From: a virus
Virus record (IMG/VR): IMGVR_UViG_3300025872_000064
Coordinates: 1 to 57,935 of that record
Direction: 5' to 3' (one strand)
Length of the DNA: 57,935 nucleotides
The notes under the pieces are model-generated. The model was not told where the DNA came from. It did not search any database and saw nothing but the letters and a program-made list of their open reading frames with translations. Below, in pieces: positions 14,372 through 22,364 of this stretch. Every line of letters starts with the position of its first letter. Positions within the stretch are counted from its first letter, which is position 1. A program made the translations under genes and the position numbers.

Positions 14372-14821
14372 TCAGCCAACCGTGACATGACGCAGCCGGG
14401 GGGCAACGTGCTCCCCGACAAGACCTTCAAACGCAGTTCCAGCGGAGTGGCAGGAGCGGGCATCCCTGCCCGCCTCCTTCGCCTGCTCACGCAGGAGGCT
14501 CTTCAGGCGGGCGGTGTTGACGGTCTGGAGTTGTTCCCAGCACCCAGCCTTCACCGCCGCCTTGATGACGGCCTCCTTCTTGTCCTCCGTAACGCTCATG
14601 TGGTGGTCGAACTCGACCCTCCACGACCTCCCTGCGACCCTGACTCCGTCCAGGCGTTGTGTTGTCATCTCCTCGACGGCCAGCGACTCGAGGTGCTGGC
14701 GGCGAGCCTTGAGTTGGTCGATGCGGTCATTCGCCTCGACCATCTGTATGTCGATGGCGGCGATTTCAGCGAGCACCGTGGAGAGCGTGCTGTCGGTGCT
14801 TGTAGCCTGTGATGAGTTCAT
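14372..14821 (-). CDS. Coiled-coil protein of replication module
   Basis: 149 residues. Residues 15-55 form a coiled coil (AAIDIQMVEANDRIDQLKARR), followed by a small mixed domain (RVAGRSWRVEFDHHMSV, then INTARLKSLLREQ-like helix). Similar short proteins accompany phage helicase and nuclease genes, but I cannot name the family. ATG 14821 has AAGGAAG upstream and overlaps the helicase end by 56 bases. Confidence 0.6.
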   Translation of the reverse strand: MNSSQATSTDSTLSTVLAEIAAIDIQMVEANDRIDQLKARRQHLESLAVEEMTTQRLDGVRVAGRSWRVEFDHHMSVTEDKKEAVIKAAVKAGCWEQLQTVNTARLKSLLREQAKEAGRDARSCHSAGTAFEGLVGEHVAPRLRHVTVG

Positions 14822-16151
14822 TCACGACTTCCTTTCTGTCCCGAAGTGCCGCATAGACCCGGCCGTCCACGGTGGATCGGCCGCTGATCGTTGCGACAAG
14901 GTGGTAGATGACGGTCTTCGCCGTCTGGCCGGGGCGGTGCAGCCGCGCGACGGCCTGCTCGTATTCCGCGAGGCTGTAGCCGAGGCTGTAGAACCAGCAG
15001 TAGGCCGCCCGAGTCAGGTCGATGCCGATCCCGCCCGACTGAATCTGCGCGACAAGGACGGATGTCTTGGCCTGCTGCCAATCGGCCAGTTCGTTGCGTT
15101 CGCCGGAGAGTTCGCTGACCTTCCGCCCGAGAGCCTCGGCGATGCTCTTCGCCGCCTCGATGTCGCTCTTGAACCGACAGAAAATCACTACTGGCTCCGA
15201 CGCGGGCAAGTCCTCCAGCATATCAGACAGCATCTTCGCCTTTGCTGGATGCTCGTCGATTCTGGTGGCCGTCTTCTCGTCGTCGAACCGGACGTAGCCG
15301 CCGCAGATTTGCTGGAGACGGAGAAGCTGCACAAGGGCATTCGTCGGCGTCACCGTTCCGGCTTCGCACACCGCACAGAACTCGTTCTCAACCTCGCGGT
15401 AGAGGCTTGACTCCTTCGGCGACAGGTCGCAGGCAACGTCGTGGAACGAGATCGGCGGGAGGTCGATGACGTCGGTGGTCCGAACGTAGTGCGTCGTGGC
15501 CGCGATCTTCTTGTTGGCCTGGGCCAGATTCTTAAAGCCGACCACGAACTTCTGCGGCCCGTTGGCGAAGACGGCGTAGTTGGCTTTGTGGAGCGTGTAT
15601 GACGTACCGAAAGTGGTACAGTCCGGCGCCTCGACGGCCCGGTAGATCGCCCAGGCGTCCAGGATCGAATGCGGGATGAGCGTCCCGGTGAGGCCGAGGC
15701 GTCTGGCCGTCGGATTGGCCTTCACCATCTTGGCCGCCCAGCGGCTCGCCACGCCCGTGGCACTTTTGAGACGGTGGATTTCGTCCCAGATGAAGCAGTC
15801 CCACCGAGCCTTCTCGACGCTCTTGAGCCGCCAGACGCTCTCGTAATTGCAGACAACGAGCACCGGCGAGGTGTCGGCCAGGGCCGCAGTGACCGCCTTG
15901 TCCTTTGCGGCCGAGCCGTTCTGGTCGAGCGGGACAACTCGCAATTCGGGAAACCACATTCCAATTTGCTTGCTCCAGGCCGGAATCACGGCCTTCGGGC
16001 AGCACACGAGCGTTCGGTTCGCGCCCAGGCGGCGCAGATACTCAAGCGCCGTCCGAGTTTTGCCGCTGCCCATCCCGTGATGCAGGATGGCCGCTTGGCG
16101 GTCGAGCGCCCAGCGAATCGCGTCCTCTTGATGCTGCCAAAGCCAACGCAC
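14766..16151 (-). CDS. SNF2/DEAD-type superfamily 2 helicase
   Basis: 461 residues. QHQEDAIRWAL is the Q-like motif, Walker A GMGSGKT is at 26-32 and DEIH at 123-126. Motif III is LTGTLI, motif V QSGGIGIDLT and motif VI ARLHRPGQ, giving the compact SNF2-like translocase common in phages. It acts on double-stranded DNA in replication or recombination. Transcription probably starts from the element at 16182-16209, about 30 bases upstream. Confidence 0.93.
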   Translation of the reverse strand: MRWLWQHQEDAIRWALDRQAAILHHGMGSGKTRTALEYLRRLGANRTLVCCPKAVIPAWSKQIGMWFPELRVVPLDQNGSAAKDKAVTAALADTSPVLVVCNYESVWRLKSVEKARWDCFIWDEIHRLKSATGVASRWAAKMVKANPTARRLGLTGTLIPHSILDAWAIYRAVEAPDCTTFGTSYTLHKANYAVFANGPQKFVVGFKNLAQANKKIAATTHYVRTTDVIDLPPISFHDVACDLSPKESSLYREVENEFCAVCEAGTVTPTNALVQLLRLQQICGGYVRFDDEKTATRIDEHPAKAKMLSDMLEDLPASEPVVIFCRFKSDIEAAKSIAEALGRKVSELSGERNELADWQQAKTSVLVAQIQSGGIGIDLTRAAYCWFYSLGYSLAEYEQAVARLHRPGQTAKTVIYHLVATISGRSTVDGRVYAALRDRKEVVNELITGYKHRQHALHGAR

Positions 16152-16181
16152 GGCATTCCTCCATCCATGAGCGTGGAGGAA

Positions 16182-16209
16182 TGTATCGGGCCGATAGGCT
16201 ACGAGTCAA
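16182..16209 (-). promoter_or_regulatory. Promoter with GTAGCCTAT spacer box
   Basis: Minus strand: TTGACT, 16 bases starting CG-TAGCCTAT, then GATACA. Same design as 5512-5540. It lies between the end of the regulator gene and the SNF2 helicase start. Confidence 0.6.
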
Positions 16210-16772
16210 GAGACTTTCTTTCGCGGCCGTCCAGGCTTCTTGCCGGCGGCCTCGAGCGCCCGCATCTCCTTGACGTTCTCCTGGCACGAACGCCGCGAGA
16301 TGATGAACACCTTCGACCCTGTTTTCCCCCTCGGGTTCCAGGGCTTCCTGCCGACGACCTTCCCGCTGGCGATGAGCCGCGGGATCAGCGTTTGGTGGAC
16401 ACAGAGGATTTTCGCCGCCTCGGCCATGCCGATGGCGTCGGCGAAGGCGATCGGCGCCTTCACCGCCTTCAGGTGCCGCAGGGCGTCGGGGCGTGTATGG
16501 AGCCACGAGCGTGGCCGACGCTCCGTCCTTCCGCCGGCCGCCCGAAACCGCTCGTCATAGTCCTGGTAGTTGGCCTCACACTCGGCCCCGTCATAGATCG
16601 CGTAGGTGCGGCTGGGATCGTCGGAATACAGCGAGCCGGTGACGAGGTGGGACGTCAACTGGCCCTTCTCCACCATCTTGGCCGGCTGTGTCCAATGAAT
16701 GCCCATGATGGCGGCGGCCTCCGCAGAGCCGACGGCTTGGGCAAGATAGTCAACCTTTCCCGCCTTTGCCAT
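16206..16772 (-). CDS. DNA-binding regulator with two helix-turn-helix units and AT-hook
   Basis: 188 residues. Two helical units look like helix-turn-helix folds: residues 14-40 (GSAEAAAIMGIHWTQPAKMVEKG) and about 113-137 (GMAEAAKILCVHQTLIPRLIASG). The latter pattern, A-A-K-I-L-x-V-x-x-x-x-I-P-x-L-I-x-x-G, resembles excisionase or MerR-type winged helices. The tail KKPGRPRKK is an AT-hook. It is transcribed away from the integrase pair at 16871-17974, with overlapping divergent promoter-like sequences between them, so it may control integration or lysogeny. This role is inferred. Confidence 0.65.
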   Translation of the reverse strand: MAKAGKVDYLAQAVGSAEAAAIMGIHWTQPAKMVEKGQLTSHLVTGSLYSDDPSRTYAIYDGAECEANYQDYDERFRAAGGRTERRPRSWLHTRPDALRHLKAVKAPIAFADAIGMAEAAKILCVHQTLIPRLIASGKVVGRKPWNPRGKTGSKVFIISRRSCQENVKEMRALEAAGKKPGRPRKKVS

Positions 16773-16792
16773 TTTTCCCGCTCCTGATGGGC

Positions 16793-16821
16793 TTGACCTT
16801 CAGTGGAGGATAGGGGATTCT
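16793..16821 (+). promoter_or_regulatory. Putative promoter of the integrase transcript
   Basis: Plus strand: TTGACC, 17 bases, GATTCT, 50 bases before GTG 16871. The minus strand of the same stretch reads CCTAG, 7 bases, TATCCT, pointing toward the regulator gene, so the two promoters would overlap and could exclude each other. Confidence 0.4.
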
Positions 16822-16870
16822 AGGGGGTGGAAGGAAGCAGGAAGCCAAAACCCCGGAAAGGAGGCCGGTC

Positions 16871-17080
16871 GTGGCCCAGCGGACATTTACGGTCCTTGTC
16901 GAATGGGAGGACGGGGAGGTGTGTGACGCCGACGAGTTCACGATCTCGGCGAAGTCTGCCGCCGAGGCAAAAACCATCGCCAGAGCCATGTGGCTCGCCA
17001 CGGCGGGCGGAAGGTATCGGTTTTGCCGGGTGAAAAAAATCTCGATTCTCACGAAACGCATGATGCGCTTGTTTGCCTGA
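16871..17080 (+). CDS. Hypothetical 69-aa protein upstream of integrase
   Basis: 69 residues starting with GTG, supported by AAGGAGG 7 bases upstream. It begins AQRTFTVLVEWEDGEV and has a helix rich in Ala (SAAEAKTIARAMWLA), then a basic tail (RVKKISILTKRMMR). It could be a small nucleic-acid-binding or recombination-directionality protein because of its position just before the integrase, but no motif confirms this. Confidence 0.6.
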   Translation: MAQRTFTVLVEWEDGEVCDADEFTISAKSAAEAKTIARAMWLATAGGRYRFCRVKKISILTKRMMRLFA

Positions 17081-17119
17081 TCGCACGGATGTGGTACTCC
17101 ATTTGGAGGAGATGCCACC

Positions 17120-17974
17120 TTGTTCCTGCACCAGCTACTTGGCGATCTTTACGCCCCGTTGAAGGGGATCAGCGACCGCACCATTCGGCTCTACGGGATG
17201 ACGATCGGCAAGTATCGTCAATTTCTTGGCGGCGTCGAGCCGACAGTAGAGCAACACCTCGACGAACTCGAACTCGCCAAGTTCCTGGCCTGGCGTCTGA
17301 AGACGCGGTCGGTCGGGACGGCGGCGAAGGACAGGGCGCAGTTGCACGCGCTCGCAGAGTTCGCCGCCCGCCGTGGTCTATGCCCTTGGCCGCAGATGCG
17401 CACGATCCGCGTGCCGGAGCGGGTGCCTAGAGCCTGGCTGATCGACGAGTTCAGAAAACTCCTCGTCGCCTGCGATGGAGAGCAAGGCGAAACCTGCGGC
17501 GTGCCGGCGAGCCAATGGTTCCGCGCCATCCTCCAGGCCGCGTACTGGACGGGCGAGCGGATCGGAGGCCTGCTGGCGCTCGAGTGGTCGGACGTCGAGC
17601 CGCAGGCGGTGATCTTCCGCGCCGAGGGGCGGAAGGGGCAGCGGGCCGACATCTACCGGCCGATCCCTCCCGAGTGCTACGAGGCCATCATGGCGACCAA
17701 GACGAGGCGGAAGATCGTCTTCGACTGGGATCGCAGCTACACCCTCATCTGGCACCGCCTCGGCCGCATCTGCGAGCGGGCGGGCCTACCCAATGACCGG
17801 ATGAGCAAGTTCCACCGCGTGAGGAAGACGTCGGCCTCATACTACGCCGCAGCCGGCGGCGACCCGCAGACGCTGATGGGTCACTCGAGTCCGGCCGTCA
17901 CGAGGAAGTACCTAGACCCGAGGATCGTGCGGCCCGACACAAACGCGCCCGACGTCCTGCCGAAAGTCAGTTAG
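17120..17974 (+). CDS. int: Tyrosine recombinase (phage integrase)
   Basis: 284 residues from TTG 17120, with TTTGGAGG about 10 bases upstream. An N-terminal SAM-like core-binding domain (residues 1-90) is followed by the catalytic domain. R147 in TGERIGGLLALEW, K172 in EGRKGQ, H232xxR235 in FHRVRKT, H255 in LMGHSS and the nucleophile Y264 in TRKYLDP form the complete active site. It lacks the extra helix that marks integron IntI enzymes. It should catalyse site-specific integration. Its end overlaps by 8 bases the convergent minus-strand gene. The attachment site is not identified. Confidence 0.93.
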   Translation: MFLHQLLGDLYAPLKGISDRTIRLYGMTIGKYRQFLGGVEPTVEQHLDELELAKFLAWRLKTRSVGTAAKDRAQLHALAEFAARRGLCPWPQMRTIRVPERVPRAWLIDEFRKLLVACDGEQGETCGVPASQWFRAILQAAYWTGERIGGLLALEWSDVEPQAVIFRAEGRKGQRADIYRPIPPECYEAIMATKTRRKIVFDWDRSYTLIWHRLGRICERAGLPNDRMSKFHRVRKTSASYYAAAGGDPQTLMGHSSPAVTRKYLDPRIVRPDTNAPDVLPKVS

Positions 17975-18278
17975 GCTCCACCGGCAGCAACGCCACCGCC
18001 TCGTCCCAAGGGATCACCTCAACGGCAGGCAGCAGGACGGCCTTGTCGGCCGCTTCCCACATCTCATGCAGCCAGCCGCCGGGTTGAATGGCGTGGAGCA
18101 GCGTGGCCGACAGCATGAGCCTGCCGTCTGTGAGTTGGCGAGGGATGGCAACGCAGTCTGGCCTGCCGTATTCGGCGTGGAGTTCCGCAAGCCGCTGGGC
18201 AAGTTCTGGCGTGAACACCAGCGCATGGGCCAGCGAGAACTCTACGGACGGCGGAATGTCGATGTCAGAGAGCGTCAT
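17967..18278 (-). CDS. Hypothetical 103-aa protein
   Basis: 103 residues, no recognised domain. Features are an N-terminal SVEFSLAHALVFTPELAQRLAE helix and a C-terminal half rich in Trp and Ala (GGWLHEMWEAADKAVLLP). It is the last gene of the tail-fibre transcript: its start overlaps the LamG protein stop by four bases, so it might be a tail-fibre accessory or chaperone. This is inferred from position only. Confidence 0.55.
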   Translation of the reverse strand: MTLSDIDIPPSVEFSLAHALVFTPELAQRLAELHAEYGRPDCVAIPRQLTDGRLMLSATLLHAIQPGGWLHEMWEAADKAVLLPAVEVIPWDEAVALLPVEPN

Positions 18279-20563
18279 ACTTGCCTGCTTAGTGCTGTCT
18301 GAAACGCCTGCATTGCTGTGTAGTACGCCGCTGACTGCGCGTCGGTCATAGACAGTCCGATGGAGTACCCGCCGAAACGGCCATCAGAGTGGTAGGCGGC
18401 GGTTCCATTTTCATTCAGTGCGAAAACGTATACGTTTCCAGCATAGGTGTTTGTCGCGGTGACGGCTGACGAGGAAGACGCAAGGCTTCCGTTCTTGTAC
18501 AGTGCAAGGCTGCTGGTGGAAGGCTGCGATGACAGCCACATGGCACCGCCGGTGTAGTTCGGAGAAGTGGCCGATGCCACTGTATTACCGCTGTAGGTTA
18601 TGTATGTGCTTGCTGGATTTAGCGTCTCTAGTTCCCAGTAAAACAATGTAGCGGTCGGGACTCGCGCTCCAATGGATACCCGGTAAGTCCCAGACGACTT
18701 GACGCGCTCATAGACTGCCAAGTGCCGGTCGCCAAGTGCAACGGTGTTTGCCGGAAGCCCAGTGTTCAGGAACTTGGTGCTGCCGTCGCCCTTCAGACCG
18801 CCGTTTGCCCCCGTCTCCGCATAGTCGGTGGCGGCGGCAAAACTAGCGTTTGTGTCGGTAGCGCCTCCGTACTGCGTTCCTGAGAGGCTAGGACCGCGAT
18901 AGAGCGGCGTCCTGACGGCGATAAGCGAGGCGTCAGCGGTGCCGCAGAACAGATTCAGCCGGTAGAAGCGATCCCGAATCCCCGCATTTTCGATGTCCAC
19001 GCAGAACTGGTTCACCGCCGTCGCCGTAGTGGACGAGACGGTGCCGCCGTTTGCGTAGACCCGGTTCACCCAGTTCTGCGCGTCGGCATTGCTAACCTGC
19101 GGCGCAAGTACGGCGCCGTACTTAGCCGCCAAGTAAGACATAAGCCGCGCGGCTTCTGCGTCGGTCAGCGCCCTGTTGTAAGCGCCAAACTCTGCGATCT
19201 GGCCGTTCAGGGGAGCGCTGAAGTCTGTCCAGTTAGCCAGCACAAGGCCCACAGATGTGTTGTTGGTGCCGGGATTGCCTGCGGCCCAGATTGCTTTGCT
19301 GTTTACGGCGCCGCGAGATGTCGCCCCGCTAAACCCTGCCACAACGCAGGCTACCGCACCAGACTGCGCGCCTCCAATATCTATGAAAGCAGAGCCGGCC
19401 CAAGTCTTGAGTGTGTTTGACGAAAGGTTGATGGTCACAATCTGCCGCGTGCCGGGAGCCATGCCGTCTACGATTGTTCCAACCGTTCCCGCACCGCCTG
19501 CTCGTACTGCCGCAAAAAACGTATTGGGCTGCGATGTAGCCATCGGAACCGTCAGTCGCTGCGTTCCAGTTGCTGCGATACCTCGCCGCGACCCGACAGT
19601 CGTTGCGCTAACAGTCAGCCTGCTCGCCCCAGTCGCCTGCGTGGCGTGCCTGTTGTTCCCGCTCTTATCACGCCAATACCCCACCGGATCGCTGGTCGCC
19701 GTTGCCTGTGCGTGGACGCCAGCGATCCCCCACTTCGCCGCGAGGTAGGCTTCGACGCGGGCGCGGTCGGTGGTGGAGAGGGCCACATTGAAGTGGATGA
19801 TCTCCGCGATGTAGCCATTGAGGTATTCGGAGGTGGCCCGCGCGCCAATCGTCACCGCTTGGTTGAGGCTGTGGTCTGCGGTCTGGCCGGACGCGGACGC
19901 GGACACCAGACCGTCCAAGAATCCGTTGGCGGCAGTCGTTGAGGTGACGGTGTAGATTCGCGTGGCGGTCGTCGGGTTGACGCTGGCGGTCAACACCTGC
20001 GACGATCCGGCGTTTTTCTGGAGCATCCACACGGACTGGTCGGATCGCACCGCGAGGCCGAATCCGAGCGTGCCGCCGACCGCGCTCAGTTTGGTGTAGA
20101 CGCCCTTGTTCGCCGCCGACACTTGGCGGAACACAACGAAGTAGGTCACATCGTTGGAATTGAAGTCCGCGTTGGCTGGGACGGTCATGGCGTTGGCCGA
20201 ACCATCGAACGTAACCACACTCCTGCCGTTCAGTCCAGCGGCGGTGAGCGTCGGGCGGGCGGTGGTTGTCGCTGTCGCATGGTTGTTGCGGCCACTCTTG
20301 TCCTGCCACCGCGAGATGACGCCGCCTGGCGCGACCTGTGAGCCGCCGCTGGCCGCGTCGAACATGGAGGTGGCATCGGCACCATCCCACCATCCCACGC
20401 ACCCACTGATCTCCGTAGGTGCCGACACCGCCGTCACCGGCCCAGCGTCGGTGGTGTAGAGCGACGAGGCGTCAGCCGCGTCCAGCCAGAGGGCGAGGCC
20501 AGAGATGGATCGCGGATCGAAGCCGGAGGCGCGGGGACGCAGAAGTTTCGGACTCATGCCCAT
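18275..20563 (-). CDS. Tail adhesin with LamG/concanavalin-like modules
   Basis: 762 residues. Repeated signatures of LamG-like jelly-roll domains appear: LALWLDAADASSL, WWDGADAT, SRWQDKSGRNNHA, VTFDGSANAM, LNGYIAEIIHFNVALS, AYLAAKWG, then a second set (YWRDKSGNNRHATQ, LNGQIAEFGAYNRALTDAEA, SYLAAKYG) and a third, more distant one. Such proteins bind carbohydrates at the host surface. The N-terminal stub WLDAADASSLYTTDAG looks like a truncated extra copy. Codon use is less GC-rich than that of neighbours, as often seen in exchanged adhesins. The receptor-binding role is inferred. Confidence 0.8.
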   Translation of the reverse strand: MGMSPKLLRPRASGFDPRSISGLALWLDAADASSLYTTDAGPVTAVSAPTEISGCVGWWDGADATSMFDAASGGSQVAPGGVISRWQDKSGRNNHATATTTARPTLTAAGLNGRSVVTFDGSANAMTVPANADFNSNDVTYFVVFRQVSAANKGVYTKLSAVGGTLGFGLAVRSDQSVWMLQKNAGSSQVLTASVNPTTATRIYTVTSTTAANGFLDGLVSASASGQTADHSLNQAVTIGARATSEYLNGYIAEIIHFNVALSTTDRARVEAYLAAKWGIAGVHAQATATSDPVGYWRDKSGNNRHATQATGASRLTVSATTVGSRRGIAATGTQRLTVPMATSQPNTFFAAVRAGGAGTVGTIVDGMAPGTRQIVTINLSSNTLKTWAGSAFIDIGGAQSGAVACVVAGFSGATSRGAVNSKAIWAAGNPGTNNTSVGLVLANWTDFSAPLNGQIAEFGAYNRALTDAEAARLMSYLAAKYGAVLAPQVSNADAQNWVNRVYANGGTVSSTTATAVNQFCVDIENAGIRDRFYRLNLFCGTADASLIAVRTPLYRGPSLSGTQYGGATDTNASFAAATDYAETGANGGLKGDGSTKFLNTGLPANTVALGDRHLAVYERVKSSGTYRVSIGARVPTATLFYWELETLNPASTYITYSGNTVASATSPNYTGGAMWLSSQPSTSSLALYKNGSLASSSSAVTATNTYAGNVYVFALNENGTAAYHSDGRFGGYSIGLSMTDAQSAAYYTAMQAFQTALSRQV

Positions 20564-20566
20564 GCG

Positions 20567-20878
20567 TCAGTTCCTCGCCTGTTCCTCGACCACGGCCTTC
20601 ACGAACTGATGCAGTTCGCGCTGGCCGTGCGACAGTTCCTGGAGCGTCATGGCCTGCTGGCGTTGCACTTGCCCGATCTCTTTGAGCGTCTCGGCCGTCG
20701 TGTCCAGAAACTCGACATGGGACTTCACCATCGGCTCGACAACCGTGCCGTGGATGGCGATCGCGGCCTCGCGGCCAAAGAACATCACGACCGCGAGGAT
20801 CACGCACGGCACGCCGAACCTGTCGGCAATGCGGAGAAACGTGTCCAAGACGCTCTGCTTGATCTCCTCGGCCGTCAC
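20567..20878 (-). CDS. Membrane-anchored coiled-coil protein
   Basis: 103 residues. One hydrophobic segment (VPCVILAVVMFFG, about residues 23-36) is followed by a long helix rich in Gln and Glu (TAETLKEIGQVQRQQ...). Class III holins have a single segment, and small phage tail-associated anchors also look like this. No motif decides. It lies between the LamG adhesin and a small structural protein. Confidence 0.55.
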   Translation of the reverse strand: MTAEEIKQSVLDTFLRIADRFGVPCVILAVVMFFGREAAIAIHGTVVEPMVKSHVEFLDTTAETLKEIGQVQRQQAMTLQELSHGQRELHQFVKAVVEEQARN

Positions 20879-20891
20879 GGTCGCCCCCTCG

Positions 20892-21245
20892 TCAGGTCTT
20901 GAGGAGGACGACGCACGACACCGCCGTGCCGGCGGCTTGGCCGGCGACGAGTTTCAACGCTCCGACGCCATAGGCGGCGTCTGGGAGAGCGTAGACGCGG
21001 GCCTCGGTGGCCGACTGGGCCAAGGCGATGTCGGCCGCGCTGCCGCTGGCGTCATAGAGCCGGCCGAACGTGCCGTCCGTCGTGCCGCTGCACCAGAGTT
21101 GAATCGAGGTGGCCGCGGTCGCGCCGGTGCCGAGAAGCACCGCACCGCCGGCAACGTCGTCCCAGCGAATCGTGGTGGCCGACGCGGTCGCCGTGGACAG
21201 CGTGACGGGAAGCGACTTGAACTTCCGCCGAATCTTCGGTTCCAT
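20892..21245 (-). CDS. Small beta-rich structural protein
   Basis: 117 residues from ATG 21245; AAGGAGG lies 8 bases upstream. A basic N-terminus (EPKIRRKFKSLPV) is followed by alternating Thr/Ala/Gly strands and a VYALPDAAYGVGALKLVAG segment, which suggests a virion decoration or tail-tip protein. The general layout resembles the proteins at 28957, 36252 and 36763, although the diagnostic motif is missing. A weak promoter-like sequence (GCTAC, 7 bases, GTATAG) lies at 21307-21324. Confidence 0.55.
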   Translation of the reverse strand: MEPKIRRKFKSLPVTLSTATASATTIRWDDVAGGAVLLGTGATAATSIQLWCSGTTDGTFGRLYDASGSAADIALAQSATEARVYALPDAAYGVGALKLVAGQAAGTAVSCVVLLKT

Positions 21246-21306
21246 CGCAGGCACCTCCTTGTGCGTTGCGGGCCTCTATGGGCCTCACGGGGCGTGCTAC
21301 ACGGGG

Positions 21307-21864
21307 CTATACCACCATTGTAGCGGCCTGTAGCCGGCTCATTGCGGCATCGACGGCGGTCTGGAGGGCGAAAATCCCACCGTCGTTGACGATCTCGTCG
21401 TCGACGTATTCGTCGGGAATGCCGCGCTCGCTCTCGTGGCTCGCCGCTTCGCCGTCCAGAACGCCGAAGCCGGGGCGCACCACCCGCCACACGACGCCGC
21501 CGCGGGCCTTGATAGCCGCCGCCTCGTTGGGGAAGCGGACGTCGGTGATGCAGAAATTGACCCCCGGCGAGGACTCGATCTTCTGCATCGTCGCCATGAC
21601 CCAGATTTCCTCGTGGATCATCTTCCGGCCCCACTCGGTGCCGAGGGTCTGGAGAAGTTTCCGTGGGGAGGCGTCGAGCCAGCCCAGCGGCTGCTCCTTT
21701 CGGCTCCGATCCTGCAACTCCTCGACCGTCAGCCCGGTGATCGCCGACACGGCCTCGTAGATCGGATCGGCAAACGCCAGCGGCACGAACTTATGCTCCA
21801 GGCACAGGCGCTCCGCAACCGTGTTCTTCCCCGCCCCGGCCGCCCCGCAGAGTCCAATGATCAC
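21307..21864 (-). CDS. Deoxynucleoside monophosphate kinase
   Basis: 185 residues from GTG 21864 (GTGA overlap with the deaminase stop); a longer ATG start exists but overlaps that gene entirely. The P-loop GAAGAGKNT is at residues 7-15. FADPIYEAVSAITGL, LLQTLGTEWGR and CITDVRFPNEA match phage T4 gp1-type dNMP kinases, which phosphorylate dNMPs to dNDPs for viral DNA synthesis. Coupled to the dCMP deaminase-like gene. Confidence 0.88.
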   Translation of the reverse strand: MIIGLCGAAGAGKNTVAERLCLEHKFVPLAFADPIYEAVSAITGLTVEELQDRSRKEQPLGWLDASPRKLLQTLGTEWGRKMIHEEIWVMATMQKIESSPGVNFCITDVRFPNEAAAIKARGGVVWRVVRPGFGVLDGEAASHESERGIPDEYVDDEIVNDGGIFALQTAVDAAMSRLQAATMVV

Positions 21865-22364
21865 AGCGTCATCTCCTGGCCGTCGAATCGGATCGTCACC
21901 CCCAGCGGCTCCGCGAGCCACCGCATACTGACGTTCGCCTCGCGTAGCATGGCCTCGGCCTTGACGATGCTTGCCGTCCACCGCTCCGGTGTCGCGGCTC
22001 GCGGCCGAACATGGCCGACGACCTCGGTGATCCCGGCCACGATGATCGCCCTGGCGCAGTCCATGCAGGCGAACCAGGGGCAGTAAAGCGTCGCCCCCAG
22101 CGTCGGCGTGCCGACTCGCGCGGCCTGATAGATCGCCATCCGCTCCGCGTGTTCGATGTAGTCATATTTCGCCGGCCGCGCGAGCCGATCCGGCGCCGCC
22201 CACACTCCCGCCGGCACCTTGTTGATCCCGACGCAGACGTAGGCCGCGGCCCGCGGCACCAGGATCGCGCCGTTCTGGGTGTGCATGTCGTGGCTTCCGG
22301 CAGCGGCCTCCTGGGCGGCGATGCGGAGCCAGTCGAGCGGGGTGTTGTGGTGCAGGGTAGCCAT
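21861..22364 (-). CDS. dCMP/CMP deaminase-family protein
   Basis: 167 residues. Zinc ligands are visible as H72-A-E74 (EHAERMAIYQAA) and C100-x2-C103 in CPWFACMDCARAI, the catalytic pair of dCMP deaminases. An N-terminal TQNGAILV strand fits the fold. It would supply dUMP for dTMP synthesis; together with the adjacent dNMP kinase this forms a nucleotide-supply unit. It shares one base with the metallophosphoesterase gene. The exact base substrate is not determined. Confidence 0.88.
   Translation of the reverse strand: MATLHHNTPLDWLRIAAQEAAAGSHDMHTQNGAILVPRAAAYVCVGINKVPAGVWAAPDRLARPAKYDYIEHAERMAIYQAARVGTPTLGATLYCPWFACMDCARAIIVAGITEVVGHVRPRAATPERWTASIVKAEAMLREANVSMRWLAEPLGVTIRFDGQEMTL

Noticed and set aside
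17120-17974. Considered as an integron integrase for the cassette-like array
   Set aside because: It has the tyrosine recombinase active site but not the extra helix region of IntI, and is 16 kb away; it fits a phage integrase.
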